Assembly (NCBI RefSeq): GCF_037893015.1
Contig: NC_133658.1
Coordinates: 60,665,818-60,729,817, forward strand
Source of the DNA: Macrotis lagotis
Taxonomy: Eukaryota; Chordata; Mammalia; Peramelemorphia; Peramelidae
Direction: 5' to 3'
DNA: 64,000 nt
Shown here piece by piece: positions 29,815 through 43,249 of this stretch (positions are counted from its first letter, which is position 1; each line of letters opens with the position of its first letter). The position numbers were made by a program, and so were the translations under genes. The notes beneath the pieces were generated by a model, which was not told the DNA's origin, made no database searches, and worked only from the letters and a program-made list of their open reading frames with translations.

Positions 29815-29975
29815 CATGGAATCTTAGGTTTGGAAGAGGATTTGGAGCTGGGCTCATCCGACTTCCTCATTTTACAGTTGGGGAACTAGAGCTCAGAATT
29901 AAGTAACTAGTTCAAGGTCACATGAGGAATGAACAGCAGAGTGCAGATTTGAGCTTAAGTCTCCTGACTCCAAAT
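29815..29975 (-). mobile_element. MIR-like fragment
   Basis: 'atggaatcttaggtttggaa', 'tcctcattttacagttggg' and 'caaggtcacatgaggaat' are MIR phrases. Confidence 0.6.
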
Positions 29976-30297
29976 GCGCTTTTTTGCTGTTTGTTGTTGT
30001 TATTGCTCTATTGTGCTTGAGAAGGGGACTGACACACCGCAAATTGTGGTTTCTAGGCCAGCAATCTACGTTTGAGAGGAAACAAGGAGAGACCAGAGCT
30101 GGGAGAGCAATTAGGTGTTAGTCGCAATCTTTCCAGGTGCTGGTCTGAGGAGGAAGATCTGGGCTCGGACTAGGGTGGGGCTAATAGGAATAGAAAAGGA
30201 GGGAAGCATCCGAGAGTTTTGAAAGAAGAATTTGATAGGACTCGATGATGAGTTGGATATAAAAGGAGAAGAAATCAGTCAGTCAGGAAGCATTTTA

Positions 30298-30560
30298 TGG
30301 GCAGCTAGGTGGCGCCAGAGAGGATAGAACACCAAATTTGGAGTCAGGAGAACCTAAATTGCCTTCAGATACTTGCTAGAGGTAGTCTCCAATTGTCCCG
30401 ATTTGCATCTGACCACTGGACCTAGATAGCTGTGGAAGAGGAAGTCGAGCTAGTGACTTAGCACAGCAGCCCCTCACTCAGATCCAACCCACTTGCCTGT
30501 CATAGCATCACCTCCCTGAAGTCATGTTCTTCTTCTGGAATGAAGGACAAACCTTGAAAA
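30298..30560 (+). mobile_element. SINE with long 3' unit
   Basis: Head 'ggcagctaggtggcgccaga', then 'ctgaccactggacctagata', 'cctgtcatagcatcacctcc' and 'gaatgaaggacaaacc'. The same 3' unit occurs at 31228 and 55270. Confidence 0.8.
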
Positions 30561-30794
30561 TAAGCATTTATTAAGTGTTTACTGTATGCAAGACACTTTG
30601 ACTAAGAAGTCAGAGATGAAGGGTGTTTCAGATGATGGAGAGAATCAGCTTCCTGGGAGGATGTTTGTGGATTGGGAAGCTGGTAAGAAGAGATAATGGG
30701 ATGGGGTGATAGGGAAGATAAGCAGCTTGGTTTTTGGATGGGTTGTGTGAGATTGTGGAAGGGCTCCAGTGTGGGCATCCATATTGGTGGGATT

Positions 30795-31025
30795 GTTTGT
30801 TCAGTCATTTTTCAGTTCTGTCCCAACTCTTTGTGACCTCATTTGGAGTTTTTCTAGGCAAACATCTTTTAGAATAGTTTTCTATTTCCTTCTCCAACTC
30901 ATTTTTACAGATGAAGAAATTGAAGCAAATAGAATAAAGCCACTTTCCCAGGGTCACACAGCTAGTAAGCACCTGAAGTTAGATTTGAACTCACAACAAT
31001 GAGTTTTCCTCACTCTAGCTGTCCC
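30795..31025 (-). mobile_element. CORE-SINE, reversed
   Basis: 'cccaactctttgtgacctca', 'gaagaaattgaagcaaatag' and 'cacacagctagtaagcacct' match the reverse of the type at 23540. Confidence 0.8.
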
Positions 31026-31227
31026 ACAGATGTCAATAGACAGGATATTATGGTGGAAAGAGCACTTGATTGGAGTCAGTCCAGGATTTGAGTCCTTGGT
31101 CAACCACTTGCCACCTGTGTTATCTGGGCCAAACTGGGTTTCTGTTTCATCCTCTATAAATGAGAGGATGGATTGGAAAATCTCCAGCATCCTTCCCATC
31201 TTTGAAATTCTATTTTTATGAGGTTTA

Positions 31228-31540
31228 GGGCAGCCAGATATTGCAGTGGATAGTACACTGGTCTTAGAGTCAGGAGGATGAGAGTTTGAATCCAATCTCA
31301 GACATTTCACATTTACTATGTGACCTTGGACAGGCCACTTAACCCTGACTGCTTTTCAGGGCCATCTCTAGTTTTTCTGATCCATATCTGACCACTGAAC
31401 CCAGGTGGTTTGGAGGAGAAGGTGAGGTTGGTGAGTTATCACAGCTCCCCCCTCACTCATATTCAATTCATGTGCTTGTCATGACATCACCTTACCTGAT
31501 GTCATGGTCTTCTTTGAGAACAAAGGACAAATATCATCAT
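31228..31540 (+). mobile_element. SINE with long 3' unit
   Basis: 'ggcagccagatattgcagtg' head, 'ctgaccactgaacccaggtg', 'gtgcttgtcatgacatcacc' and 'ctttgagaacaaaggacaa'. Full-length copy. Confidence 0.85.
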
Positions 31541-32004
31541 TATAATGTGGCTTAGTTTATGGGAGAGGCCAGAACTAGACATGCAGGCTTGGCAGTCAGC
31601 AACTTAGGCTAAAACCTTGAGGTGAGATGAATTTGCCAAAGGTGAGGACAGAGGAGTGCCATCTTAGAGAAGAGCCAAGAACCCTGAAATGAATATGATT
31701 ACAAGGACATGTGACTTATGGACTTTCCTCTCTGTCACCATTACATCCTCCTCTCAACAGCCCTCCCCCAATATATCCATATGACTCAGGGGGGGAAACC
31801 CTTTCAACCCTTCTCTCTGCGACTTGGAAAAGGGGCTGCCCTTGCATCTGTTTTTCATATCCTACCTCATCCTTTTAATTCTTCCATCCCTTGAAAATAA
31901 AAGTGAGTTGGAATTTTCCTGATTTTTTTTAAGATCTCTCTACTGAGTCTGAAAGAGATAAAGTCAGAGGTTGCTTCTCCAAGCCAACAGAAATTCACTT
32001 TGGG

Positions 32005-32170
32005 CAGGTTGGAGTCAGGAGGATGGGAGTTTGAATCCAGCCTCAGACAGCTGGCATTTACTAGCTGTGTGACTTTGGACGGGTCACTTAACTTGGACTA
32101 ACTCACATCCAGGGCTGTCTTCAGTTGTTCTGAGTCATATCTCATCACTGAACCCAGATGGAGGAGAAGT
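32005..32170 (+). mobile_element. SINE fragment
   Basis: 'ttggagtcaggaggatggga', 'actagctgtgtgactttgg' and 'atctcatcactgaacccaga' match the type at 31228, truncated at both ends. Confidence 0.75.
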
Positions 32171-34319
32171 AAGGGGGCAAAGAAGGACCACCAGGCTTCC
32201 CATCAGCCATTCCACAAGTTTTCTCATGCATGGTGTTCATATTCATATACAGTTAGTCATGTAAAACTTTTCTGTTTTCATTTTAATATGAACATTCAAC
32301 ATGAACTCTTTGAACTGGTTTGACTTCCTGAAACCCAGACCTGGTCCAGCCTAATGTCTGAAGATTAAGTTTTAAAGAAACATTGGACATGGATTTTGTG
32401 TTCTGGTTCAGATATGTGTGACTTTGGATAGATCACTTCCCCTCTGGGTCTCAGGTTCTTCCTCAGTAACAAGATCTGGATAGATGAAAGATCTCTAATA
32501 TTTTTTTCCCTCTGTTCTGACATTCCATGGAGCCAGCTGGCCCTAATGCATATTGCCCTTTGGACTCTGGTCTCAAAGATACTGACTCAAGGAGCATGCG
32601 TCACCCCATGGTGCCTACTTCTAGACTTCACACATGGCTGGTGCCCAATAAATATTTAGGGATTGAACTAACTCAGATGAATTCAAAAGGAAAACTGAGA
32701 TACCATACATTTATGTTGTATTTCTTTCTCAAATCTTGCCTCATCCTCTTCAGTCTTCCATCCCTGGAGGTGGGTTGGCATTTCCTTGATTTTTTTAGAT
32801 GGGCAAATTGAGGCAGAAAGAAATAAAATCAGTGATTGCTTCTGGGTCACAGAGTCAAACTAATGCCCCAGCCCTAGTCTAGAAGGACCTAAGGTGGTCC
32901 TAAGGGGAATCTCTAGGCCAAGATGACTTAGGGAGGCCAGAGGAGGAAGGCAGGACAGGGTTGAGGCGTGTCAGGTTAATGTTTAACAAGCTATAGCCTT
33001 AGTCTTTTGTTCCAATGACCTTCTGCCTCATCCAAAACCAACCTTCAGTCTCCTGTCTATTTGATTTCACCACTCTTCTATCACGGCTACTGATAATTAC
33101 TGGAGAAAGTCATACAGATGGGCTATGTAAAGGTCAAGGGAAAGATATTCACTTTGTTTTGATACATGTGCTTTACACCTTAATAAATATTTTTGAATGA
33201 ATGGATAGCTGGAGTGATATAACAAAGGAAAATTATCTGAGTGTACCCACCCTCTGATTTTCTTCCATTAGTCTGGCTCCCTGTAGCTCCTGCTTCTCAT
33301 GATGATATTAAACCTGGCTTCTTTTCAAGGACTTTTGGAAATTTCTAAACTTCCAGATAAGGGACCAAGAATGGACTCTTTTATTTGGTCACTTTATTTA
33401 TTTGATGTCCAGGTTATCAGAAATAGAATTTGTCTTGTTTGTTCTACTTTGGAGGCAGTGATAGAAGTCAACAGGGACAGAAAAAAGTGGGGGGATTAAA
33501 CATTTAATGCATCTTTATGACTTAGTCCTCAAAGACTTTCTATGTCAGCCCATGAGCCTCCTTGGCTCAATCTTCTTCAGTTACTGTTGCTAGAGACAGC
33601 TATTACTTCTGGACCTGGTGAGATTGGGAGATGTAGGGGAAAGGGCTTGGGAGTGCAGGGAGAAGTGGGGACTGGGGTTATTTTTGTAAACCTTTGCTCA
33701 AGTATATGGAATTGAAACCAATCCCATTGCCTTCATCTCAGTGCACCCAGTTCCTCCCTCCTCCTCAAATCCACCACACTTTCAAAGGGCCTGAACCTGT
33801 TTCCTCTCTTTACTTTCTCTGTCCCAATTCTATGTTGAGGAATTCTTGTCTCTATCTCTTTAGGCCCATAAGACCTAATCCAAGACTCTAGACACAGTGG
33901 GAGGTATTTTTACAGGAATGAATGCTGGACAGGGAGTCAAAGATCTGTGTTCCAGATCTGCTATTTACTTGTATTACTTATAGGACACTCCCCCCCTCTC
34001 TATTGTTCTGTAAAATAAGGGGGTTGGATTCCATATCTGAGGTGCCTTCTAGAACTAACATTTTGGAGCTCAGCTCAAATGCCTCCCACAAAAGGCCTCC
34101 TACATGAGGTCTTTCCTGATTCTCCAGCTGTTAATGCTGCCTCCAAATTATCTTCTTTTACTTTTTTGAAATGCATTTTTTATATTTGTAGGGAGAAGTG
34201 TTATATTCCCCTATAGAATATTTCCCAAGGGCAAGGGCCATTCCATTTTTCTCTTTTCTCTATCCCCAGAATGTCTCCCAACTTTGGACATTTTTCTCTG
34301 GCTATCTCTCCAGCCTTAA

Positions 34320-34510
34320 GTTTCCTTCCTCCCCTTCCCTCCCCTTCCCTGCCTCCCTTTTCCCTTCCCCTCACTCCTCTCCTCTCCCCTCCCCTCCCCT
34401 TACCCTTCCCTTCCCTTCTCTTTTCTCCTCCCCTTTTCTTCTCTCTCTTTCTGTTTCTGACTCTGTCTCTGACTCTCTCTCTCCCCCCCTTCCACTCCCT
34501 TCTTTCTCTC
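34320..34510. repeat. Pyrimidine-rich tract (CCCTT/CCTCTCC)
   Basis: About 190 bp almost free of A and G on the plus strand, ending in a CTGACTCTGTCT stretch. It resembles the larger tract at 12135-13600 in composition only. Confidence 0.85.
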
Positions 34511-34544
34511 TCTTCCCCCTTTCCTGCCTGGCATAAGTAGACAC

Positions 34545-35110
34545 TTAGGTAACTACATTACCTAAGAAGAGAGCTTGCTTCCTCCATTCCTGTAAAGGGA
34601 GACAACATGTGCACATAAAACAAAATAAATATATGGTGATCTTGGGAGGGAGAGCACTGGCAGCCAGGAGGAAGATCTGAAATTTTTTTTTTTCCTGTGG
34701 AAGGAGATGGCACTTGAACTGGGGTTTAAAGGAAACAAAGTATTTCCTTTATAGTAGGGGTAAGGAAAAAGAGCATTCCAGCAACCAGGCATGGGAAATG
34801 GGCATTATTTGACAAGAAGAACAGGAAGCCCAGGATGAGAAGGAGAAATGGAAAGGTGGGTTGGGGCCAAGCTATGAAGGACTTTAAAAGTTCAACAGAA
34901 GAGTTTGCATTGGATCCGAAAAGCACTACGGGAGGCATCAGAGTTTGCTGAGTAACGGAGAAATATGTGCAGACAAGGACTTTAGGAAAATAAGAAGCTC
35001 CATGGAGATGGATTGGAGAGGGGAAGAAACTTGAGGCAAGACCATTTAGGAGGCAATTACACTAGTCTTGGCAAGAGATAATTAAAGTCTGAAGTCAAGC
35101 AGTAACCTTG
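34545..35110 (+). repeat. Unclassified dispersed repeat (family 1)
   Basis: It contains 'gagcattccagcaaccaggcatggg', 'ctatgaaggactttaaaag', 'gatggattggagagggg' and 'aggaggcaattacactagtc', the typical 3' half phrases of this family. No long ORF is present. Confidence 0.6.
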
Positions 35111-35459
35111 TAAAAAGAGAAGAAAAGAACATATTTAGGAGATGAAATAGAGGTAGAAATGACAAAATTTGTCAACTGACTGAATATATGGCACCCAGGA
35201 GTATGAGGGAACAGTTGCACACCTATCCCTGAAAGGATAGTAATGCATTTGAGAGCAAGAGGGAATTTCAAGGAGATGGGTCATTTCTGTTTGGGACATG
35301 TGGAGTTGAAGATGCCTGTGTAACATCCAGTCCTATATTAGACAAGATGCCCAATAGTCAGTGAGTGATAGGGAATAGAAATAAAGAGATTTGGCCTGAA
35401 AGTGTTCTGCTTGCAGACAGTAAATGCTTCTTAGTTTGACAATGATCCCCTACCCAACT

Positions 35460-35830
35460 CCAAGTTAATCTCCCTTTCCAGTCCTAAGTCACATGACCCT
35501 TTCTATGCATAATCCATGTTCCAGCTCTTGTTTCTCTGTAGTTTTGTATTTTCACAGGTCAGGAAAGTATTCCCTTCTCATCTTGTCTTTTGGAATGCTT
35601 ACCTTTCTTAAAAATTTGCTCCTAAATGAAGACTTCCTTAACCCTCACAATTAGATGATGCTTTCTTCCCCCTCACATAGTTTTGTATTATACACATTAT
35701 ACTCTTCCCCTGCACCCAGGTGATTGTAAGCTCCTGGAGGGAAAGGGCTGTTTCATTTTTGTCTCTGTACCTGAAGTGCCTAGTACAATCCTCTGAATAT
35801 AAACTGGGCTTAATTGATGTTTCATAAACT
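35460..35830 (+). mobile_element. L2-like 3' fragment
   Basis: 'gcttacctttcttaaaaatt' is followed by the tail phrases 'gtaagctcctggagggaaag', 'tttttgtctctgtacctga' and 'agtgcctagtacaatcctc'. Confidence 0.55.
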
Positions 35831-36744
35831 TCGAGCTGTAAGTGATCTCAAAAGTCTATTCCTCTTCATTTTAAAAAGAAAACTGGTATCCAGATTCTTG
35901 TCTGAAATCACATAGGTAGTAAGCATCCCAGGCAGAATTTGAACCCATGTATTTTGATTTCAGAACAATTGATCTTTCCCCCAGCCATATTTCCTCCAAT
36001 TCTGTTACTGAATTGAATGGAAAAGAGAGACTGACAGTGACTAGCAGAGAGACTTATTGTTGCTGATGGAGTGAATGAGTTCATGCCTTCTTCTATCTGG
36101 AGTTGATATCATAATCTCAATTAAGATATTAATTTCAAACCACCTGATGTGTTCTGAACACCATGCACTGTGCTAGATAACTATATATTTTCCATAGTCT
36201 CTCATTTTGGGGAGGTAGGGGGGAGGGAGGTGTCTGGAGTGTGGAACACTTCTCTGGAGAGGACAAAATCAAATGGGAGGATCTCAAAGAAAACCTTTGT
36301 TGATGTAAGACTTTTGTCTGGGGTTGCTTCAATTCCCAGGTCCAGCAATGATGACAGGCCAGGCTGATACTTTCTCTAGTAAAAACTGAGAAAGGATACA
36401 GAAAGGAGAAAGATGGTATAAATACCTTTTCTCTTGGTGTGTGAGAGACAAGGCATCTTTTGGGTCCATGTGGTCTTTGTGAACCTCACAGGAGGAGGCA
36501 GGCTGGTGTAATTAAAAAAAGGGATGAATTTAGAGTTAAGATACCTAATAGATCTGGTCACAACTTTGCTCAAAAATCCTCAGTGCCTTCCTATTGATCT
36601 TGATTTAATAGGTGATTAATAAATGCTTGTTTCCTTATAGATGATTAATAAATGGTCTGTGCTCCAACAAAATTAGGACACTTTCTGTCACCTTCCCTAG
36701 GCTCAGGGTTACTTGCCTTTGCCCACATGGCTCCCTATGCCTGG

Positions 36745-36750
<6 letters not shown>

Positions 36751-36817
<67 letters not shown>
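36751..36817. repeat. (CT)n microsatellite
   Basis: About 33 pure CT units. Confidence 0.95.
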
Positions 36818-36819
<2 letters not shown>

Positions 36820-37254
36820 TGCTGGTTGATGATGATGTTCTTCCTGGGACCTCACCTATCACTATGTCGTCTTTTGTAATGGAGTTATGTAATAGAATTA
36901 TGTATCTTATGTTACCTTTGTATCTTATTTTCTTGTTAATATCTTGGTAAGCTCTAAGAAGAGAACTAGTATATTTTATCCAAGCTCTGTATCTCTCCCA
37001 GCCCTTAACTCAGTTGTTCTTAAATGAATATTTTCTGAATGAGACTCAATGGGATTTACTGATAGGGAAAAGCAGGGGACACAGGGTCTGAGGACTCAGG
37101 TTATGAATTTGATAAAGTAGAAACTGCTTCAGATACCTAATAGCTACATTACCTAGGACAACTCACCTAACTTTCGGAGTCTTAGTTTCCTCATCTTTCA
37201 AAAGGTGATAGAAAAAACACATACCCTCACAATTGTGAGTGAGATAGAAACATG

Positions 37255-37430
37255 GTGACCTTGAAGGTTATCTAGTTATGCTCCCTAACTCTATAGATGA
37301 GGAAACTGAAACTCAGATTTGGGGGATTTGGGTGACTTAGCCAAAGTCACATGGAGACTAAGAAAGGGACAGAGCTGGAATTCAAACTAAGGTCCCCCAA
37401 CTGCAAAGTCAATATTTATCCATCTATACC
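37255..37430 (-). mobile_element. MIR-like fragment
   Basis: 'ctatagatgaggaaactgaa', 'aaagtcacatggagacta' and 'gagctggaattcaaacta' are MIR phrases. Confidence 0.6.
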
Positions 37431-39890
37431 ATATATGAGAAAAAACCAACTTTGGAAACCTTAAAGTGCTATGTAAATGGGAGTGATTGCCCTCTCTAGA
37501 CCTCCATTTTTGAATTTGTATAAATTAGGGGGCTATTAAATATAGTGCTTCTCAAAATTTGTTGGTTTCATGACGCTTTTATATTCTTAAACATGTTTGA
37601 GAACATCCCCAAAAGAACTCTTGTTGATGGGGAATTTATTTATCCATATTTACGATTGCTGTTGTTAATCTTTGGTATCAAAGATGACCATGATGACAAG
37701 ACTTGAACATAATATTGATTAAAATGAGGGGGCGCTGTACAAGGACACCATTCTCACTGTCTCATCCAGAACCGAACTCATTGTAGAACAGAATGGTTGG
37801 CATTGACCTTGAAACACTGGAGACCTTTGCCTTATAGTTGGAAGTCTTTCCAGGATCACTAGGACATTGGGGTGCTTCTGTATTATCAAGTTTAGGGGAC
37901 TTTGATTTAAGAGATATACAGTCAAATCATTCCACAATTGGGAGGCTGTAGTTCCTCACCTAAGCAGATACAAGCAGAGAGCATAGAACTATGTTCCACT
38001 AATTTTGGGCAATAAGTTGTTAGTATGGTTAAAAAAAAAAACTATCCTAACCTGCCTTGATGGTCTATTTTGAAATTAAAACATCTTAGTTTCACTAAGA
38101 ATATAGATTTGTCCCTAACCTACCCACTAAAAGAGTTTCAAAGCCTGTTCCTAGATCATATCTTGAAAACTAGAAGATTTGAGTTCCAGTTTTAGATTCC
38201 CTGTTTGAGTATTTGAAGACATTGTACACCCATAAGCTAGAAAGTGGTTAGTTCAATTCCTTCTTTTTACAGATGAGGAAATGGAAGGGAAATGACTTGC
38301 TCAAGGTCATGCAGTGAGATTCTTTTCCCTTTGCTGAACCTCAGTTTCCATATCTGTAAAATGAATGGATCGTGCAATTTCATTTCAACTCTGATGCTAA
38401 TGGAAGAGGAATGATTTGAATCCAGGTCCCTGAGTCTCAGTTTCCCCATCTGTAACAATCTAAACAATCTCCTTCTAACTCTTGCTAATAGTAGAGCAGT
38501 GACTTCAATACAGATCTCTTGGCTTTCCAGTTCAGCCTACCCAATTCTACCATATTTCCTTGGAAAACTGGACTCCTTTTGGGAATCACCTTGTTTCTTC
38601 TTCACTAATGGTTGCATCCAAGACAGCACATATATCATCCTTTTGCTCAGATCCCAACATGTGGGCACCAGCCTCTTCTTCTTCCTTCTCCTGAGGTCAG
38701 CTCTGCAAGCTGGATCTTGGGGCTTGTTCCAAGCTGTGACTGCAGAGTTTTTGGGTCCTTGGCTGCCTTCCCAGAAGAAACTGCATCAATTGAGATTTCC
38801 TGACAAGCCCCGGGGACTTTGTGGAAATGGGACTTTCATCAGCACATCTTTCTTAAATAGTTGGATGGTTCTCTTGTGACCCCAAGTAACCCAAGCCCTC
38901 AGGCCCTCTGTGTTTCCAAGGTGTGAGGCAGGCTGTTGGACAAGTCTGAACTGGGGAGGACTCAGAACTTATAAACTAAAGGTCTGGGCTCTGATTTGGG
39001 GTTGTAAGAGGGATCCATGGAATAAAAACTGCGTTGAAGAAGTTAGATTCTCTGAGAAACAAAATCAGAACTTATGACCCTCTTGACTCCCATGGGAGTT
39101 GGAAGTGAGCTGATCTAATCCATTTTTCAGAGGAGGAAAGAGAATTCCCAGAGATAGGAAGTGATTTCCCCAAAGTCACACAGGCAACAGATTTGCAGAG
39201 AACCACTGAAATTTGTTTTTGAATTAAAACCTAGATCATTTTATTCCAAATCTAATGCTTTTATTAACTCACTGAACAGTTTCAGTCTGGGTTAGGGGAG
39301 GGGAAGGAGCTATGAAGTGGTAGAACTAAAGTGGTAGAAGGCATTACTTCAATCAAAAGGAATTCACCTCTAATGGTAGTATATCAGGCTCTATGCCAGG
39401 AAGGTGGGGAAATCACATTTGGGGGCAGGAAGGTCTTCATGTCCTATAAAGCACATCAATCCAAAAACTACATGTATTTGGGATTTAATAATTAACTTAT
39501 TATGTGATTAGTTCATTATTATTTGTTAATAATATGATTCAATCTTGATTTACTAACAGGTAGAGTGTGTAAGAGATAGGAGTTCTGACTACTAGTTAGC
39601 ATGCAGTCATGGCTTTCTGAGAGCTGAGGAACTAGGACATTCAATGGTTGTGGTTGGCCCAGTCTATTCATTTCTCCCTTCTCTGAGCCTACTGTAGAGT
39701 TGAATCAGAACACCATAATCTTCTACAGTCTCATCCTCTGATTTTAGAATATCTAAGTTATTAACTTGTTTCCTCAAAATAGACTTGGAGCTTTTGGAGA
39801 ACAAGAGATATATTTCCTTCTGTGAATTCCTTCCCCATGGTTAACACTATCCCAGGGCTAGACACATAGTACTCATTCTTCAGTACTAGA

Positions 39891-39892
<2 letters not shown>

Positions 39893-39929
<37 letters not shown>
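39893..39929. repeat. (TG)n microsatellite
   Basis: About 18 TG units. Confidence 0.95.
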
Positions 39930-39933
<4 letters not shown>

Positions 39934-40414
39934 ATATAAACCCCTGGCTTAGAATCCAGAACTTCGCAGATTGCATTCAATGTTGGAAGGCTTCTAACCA
40001 AATCTCTCTTGCTCACTTGGTCTCCTTCCTCCCTCACCCCAATCTCATTTCCCAGGAACAGCAGAATATATCTCATATCTAAGTCTTCATCGAAAAGGGG
40101 GAAAAAGTTTGATCTCAATGCAAGCACTCAGGCTAACATTGCATCAAATATAGGACAGATTTTATTTCACCCAATAGAAATCTGCAAAAATATGAAAAAC
40201 TCACAGTTGAACTTTGCTTCTCTTTCCTAGGTTTCTTTATTGTTCTCCTTACCACAGCACTACTCCTGTGACTGAGGATCCCCCACAGAAGAAGAGCACT
40301 GAGGACTTCTCACCCTCTAATGAGCATAATCTTCCCCAGGGACCTACAGTTCTCTAGACTTTTAGTGTTCCTTAAGTTTGAAGACCCCCAAAAGGAGAAC
40401 TTAGAATTGATATC

Positions 40415-40415
40415 A

Positions 40416-40461
<46 letters not shown>
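40415..40461. repeat. (TATC)n microsatellite
   Basis: About 11 TATC units, then imperfect ones. Confidence 0.95.
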
Positions 40462-40462
<1 letters not shown>

Positions 40463-40839
40463 ATCTATCTGTCATGTAGACATCCCATCCACCAGTCTAG
40501 GTTACAGGTTACATTGCTTACTAAACAGAATTATCACAGCTGAAAAAAATTTGCCACACCATAGCCATCTTTTTATTGGATGCCTGTTCTTTTGACCAGG
40601 CTGATCCTCACCGTTCACCCCTCCATCACCCAGCATATTTTGAAAGTCTTTCCAGTTGGTAAGATCTACCAGAACTTGCCCTTCTATAGCCTTCTGGGGA
40701 AGAGGATCAGTTTCATATCAGTATGACGCATAATAGGAGAACTTTGAGTGAAATTGCACAGAGGAAGTATGGATAAATGTGGGCCTGGGTTCAGTCCAGT
40801 TTAGTTCAGTCTAATCCACTCCACTCCAATCCAATTCAA

Positions 40840-41440
40840 CCAAAAGTAAGCACCTAGTTACTGCATTTGAAGTTATCACATAGATACCAATGAAAACAAC
40901 AATAAAAACAAAAGAATTGAAATAGTCTCTGCTTTTCAGGGCTAACAATCTCCTAGGAATTAAAGTATGTGTATATTATGTATCTAGGGGATATGTTCAT
41001 GGGTAAATAAATGCAAAGTGATTTCAGGAGGGAGGAGCACTAGCAGCTGCTGGGGTGAGGTGTTGGTGAGTATTAAAAAAAAGTAGTTGAGTTGAATAGT
41101 GAGTTGAGCCTTGAAGAAATATAGGCATGCTAAGAGGCAGTTGTGAGGAAGGAGCACAATCCAGGTGTAAGGAGAATCTGTAGAAAGAAGGGAGATGGAA
41201 TACTGAGTTCAGAGAACCAACAAACCAGTTGGGCTAGAAGAATATGAAGGTGAGTCATAAGAAAAAAGGATCAAAAGGTAGAATTGTATCCATTTTGTGG
41301 ACTTTACATGCTAGACTGATAATTTTGTATTTTATCCTAAAGGGATAGGAAGTCATTGAAGATGGTTGACAGGGGAGAGACTTGGTCAGATCTGTGTTTT
41401 AGAAATATTAACCTGGCAGCTGCTTATCTCCTGGGAAATG
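40840..41440 (+). repeat. Unclassified dispersed repeat (family 1)
   Basis: It has the same order of phrases as the other copies: tail 'gggataggaagtcattgaag', 'gacaggggagagacttggtc' and 'agatctgtgttttag', followed by 'ggcagctgct'. It starts near 'aagcacctagttactgcatt'. Confidence 0.6.
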
Positions 41441-41474
41441 GATGAGTCAGTTAAAGGAAGCTAAGAAGGATCAT

Positions 41475-41665
41475 AATGGATTCAGAGTTAGAAGGGATCT
41501 TGGGGACCAGCTATTCCAACCCCTTTATTTTATAAGTGAGGGAACTGAGGCATAGTGAAGTTGTGCAGTATCACAACAGAGGTAGGGAATGGGAGAGGTT
41601 GAATTTGAACTCTGAACCCCTAATTCCTAATCGACTACTCTTTCTTTTGTATCACATTACTTTTC
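41475..41665 (-). mobile_element. MIR-like fragment
   Basis: 'ggattcagagttagaaggga', 'aagtgagggaactgaggc' and 'gaatttgaactctgaacccc' are MIR phrases. Confidence 0.6.
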
Positions 41666-43249
41666 AAGGCAACAACTATCAGACAGGTGAGAACAAAACC
41701 AGGAGAGAGCAGTGCCGTATAGCCCAAGAAAAAAGAGTCTCAAAGGATGCAATGAGATGCAGGGGGAAAAGGACATCTGATTTAGCCATTAAAAGTCATT
41801 TTTCTCTTGATTTCTATTTCAGTGCATCCTTCTTTCCTGAATAAGCTACCTCCTTTGTGACTGTGGGAATGTTGACTAGGTCTAGATGCCAGAAACTCAA
41901 ATCAGCAGAACCCTTCCCCAGTCAGTGTCATGAAAGGAACACAGAGACACGCTTCTTCATAAAGGGGACCCTTTTGGGAATATGTTGAAGCAAGATGCCA
42001 CTTGTCTCCCCATCACCTGAAAAGAAATTGCAGTAAGGGTGTCATTTTTGGAAGCCTTGATCTCATTATTTTTACATTTTTCCCTTTCTTCCCTGTGGGC
42101 CTTGGTGACAGGCCCATACCACCCCTATGTGCTGCCCCATCTCTCCTCGAAAACATTTCCTCACTTCTAGATCTGCCTTCTAGGGTAGGCAGAGAGCTAT
42201 TTAAATTCCTGAAAAAACTTTGCAATGGTTCTTTCCACTCCCACTCCATGCCCTCTTCATGCTTTCTGGAAGCTTCTTCCCCCCAACCCTCCAACCCTCA
42301 CTTACTTTAGTAGCTCAGTCTTTGGATCAGGATAGCTGGAATGTTAGAAAGAACACTAGTTTGCAATGGGAAGAATTGGGTTTAAGTCCTAGCTTGGATA
42401 TTAGAAGTCCCTCTAAAGTCTTCCAGCTCTTTACTCCATGGTCCTTCTCAATAGATGCTTCCTCCAACAGCTGAAGCATAGAGCGAGGAGGACTTAAAGT
42501 CTGAGTATCATATTCCCATCTCCCCACCCCTGGCTACATTTACACTTAAGACAACAATTAAATAACAGAGTCAGGATTTGTCTACAGGTCCTCTGAATCT
42601 CTAGTGAATTTTTTGCCACAGCACAGGTGTGGTTTTTCTCCAGAAGTCCTTTATCCAATCCTTAGATGTTTCTTCCCCAATCACCAATAATGTCTACTCC
42701 TTTCTCAGGGCTGCCCTTTTTCAGTTCCTCACAGAGTTGAGACAATCCCAATTTGGTCCTAATTCGGTCCCAATATGGCCCCAGCCTCCTTTTTTCTACT
42801 TTTAGCCCCTGTTATTCCTAATACCTTCTTTAATTGTATCAAGTAGCACTTTTCACTCTCCTCTAGACATGTCCACACCTTTCCCCAGTCCCATTGGTGA
42901 AAGTGGGGAAGTGGTGGGGTGGAATTTGGATGAGTCTCCCACTCCAGTCTCAACCTTCTTACCATTGTGGGCTTCTCCCTTGGCAGATGAGATCCCTCAC
43001 TTTCCAAGGTCAAAGTTGAGAACTCTTTCCAATTATAAGAAATAGATCAGGAGCTAGCTCACTGAAAATCATGATCCAAGAGATTAGAATTCAGTAACTT
43101 TTGGCTCTTGGTATGGGGTTATTCTTAGCTTCATGGTTATTCTTCCCCCTCCTAATTTCCTAGGAAAAGGGCCACTCTCTGATGGGTAAGAGAGTTCAAT
43201 TCTAAAATCTAGTTATACTCTCCTCTGATCAAGGGTCCAATTCTGTGTC

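Noticed and set aside
34198..34540. 112-codon Ser/Pro/Leu frame
   Set aside because: Generated by the pyrimidine-rich tract.
40415..40461. CRISPR-like regular repeats
   Set aside because: The only short regular repeats in the window are microsatellites with 2-4-bp units and no spacers.
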